This document shows positions 14,057-14,074 of a stretch of DNA of 14,074 bases, piece by piece. The number at the start of each line of letters is the position of its first letter. Position 1 is the stretch's first letter. This stretch comes from Streptomyces katrae (GTDB lineage Bacteria > Actinomycetota > Actinomycetes > Streptomycetales > Streptomycetaceae), in the NCBI RefSeq assembly GCF_000966975.1, contig NZ_JZWV01000530.1, positions 1 through 14,074 of the forward strand, read 5' to 3'. Under the pieces are notes generated by a model, which did no database searches, had not been told where the DNA came from, and saw only the letters and a list, made by a program, of their open reading frames with translations. The translations under genes were made by a program, and so were the position numbers.

Positions 14057-14074
14057 CCCCGCCCCTCCCCTCAG

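Overview
The window is very GC-rich (my impression is above 70%), with GTG/TTG starts, almost pure G/C third codon positions, leaderless-type starts (TAGGNT six or seven bases before GTG) and Streptomyces-type gene families. It looks like chromosomal DNA of Streptomyces or a close actinomycete. I see no rRNA, tRNA, CRISPR array, transposase or phage gene.

Layout. (1) 1-1050, minus: 5' part of an FAD-dependent monooxygenase running off the left edge, divergent from a Nudix hydrolase (1237-1749, plus). (2) 1809-6550, minus: a DHA2-type drug exporter with an extra C-terminal winged-helix-like domain, a GH4 6-phospho-glycosidase, a stem-loop-rich gap with a 23-bp and a 15-bp perfect inverted repeat, and an XRE regulator with an MmyB-like C-terminal domain. 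(3) 6551-6768: a divergent control region with four copies of TGTGGC, three of them 41-42 bp apart, and a 14-bp palindrome. (4) 6769-9251, plus: an HTH regulator, an ImmA/IrrE-like zinc metallopeptidase and a seven-TM MAB_1171c/DUF6545-type membrane protein. The metallopeptidase frame is broken by an 8-bp tandem duplication. (5) 9309-10697, minus: a DUF4239 membrane protein preceded by a small Pro/Ala-rich membrane protein that also appears frameshifted, at a C/G homopolymer. (6) 10698-11019: divergent intergenic region with five 11-bp tandem repeats. (7) 11020-13031, plus: overlapping sensor kinase and NarL/LuxR response regulator genes. (8) 13244-14056, plus: a single-pass, extracytoplasmic protein of unknown function.

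How the genes work together. The kinase and regulator form one two-component system. The HTH, metallopeptidase and seven-TM genes look like one co-translated module: the peptidase stop and the membrane-protein start overlap as TTGA once the duplication is removed. The DUF4239 gene and the small membrane protein are probably one operon. The exporter and GH4 enzyme are co-oriented but separated by about 100 bp, so a shared function is not evident. The most notable points are the duplication inside the metallopeptidase gene, the phased TGTGGC boxes between two regulators, the tandem perfect stem-loops before the GH4 gene and the 11-bp repeat array before the sensor kinase.
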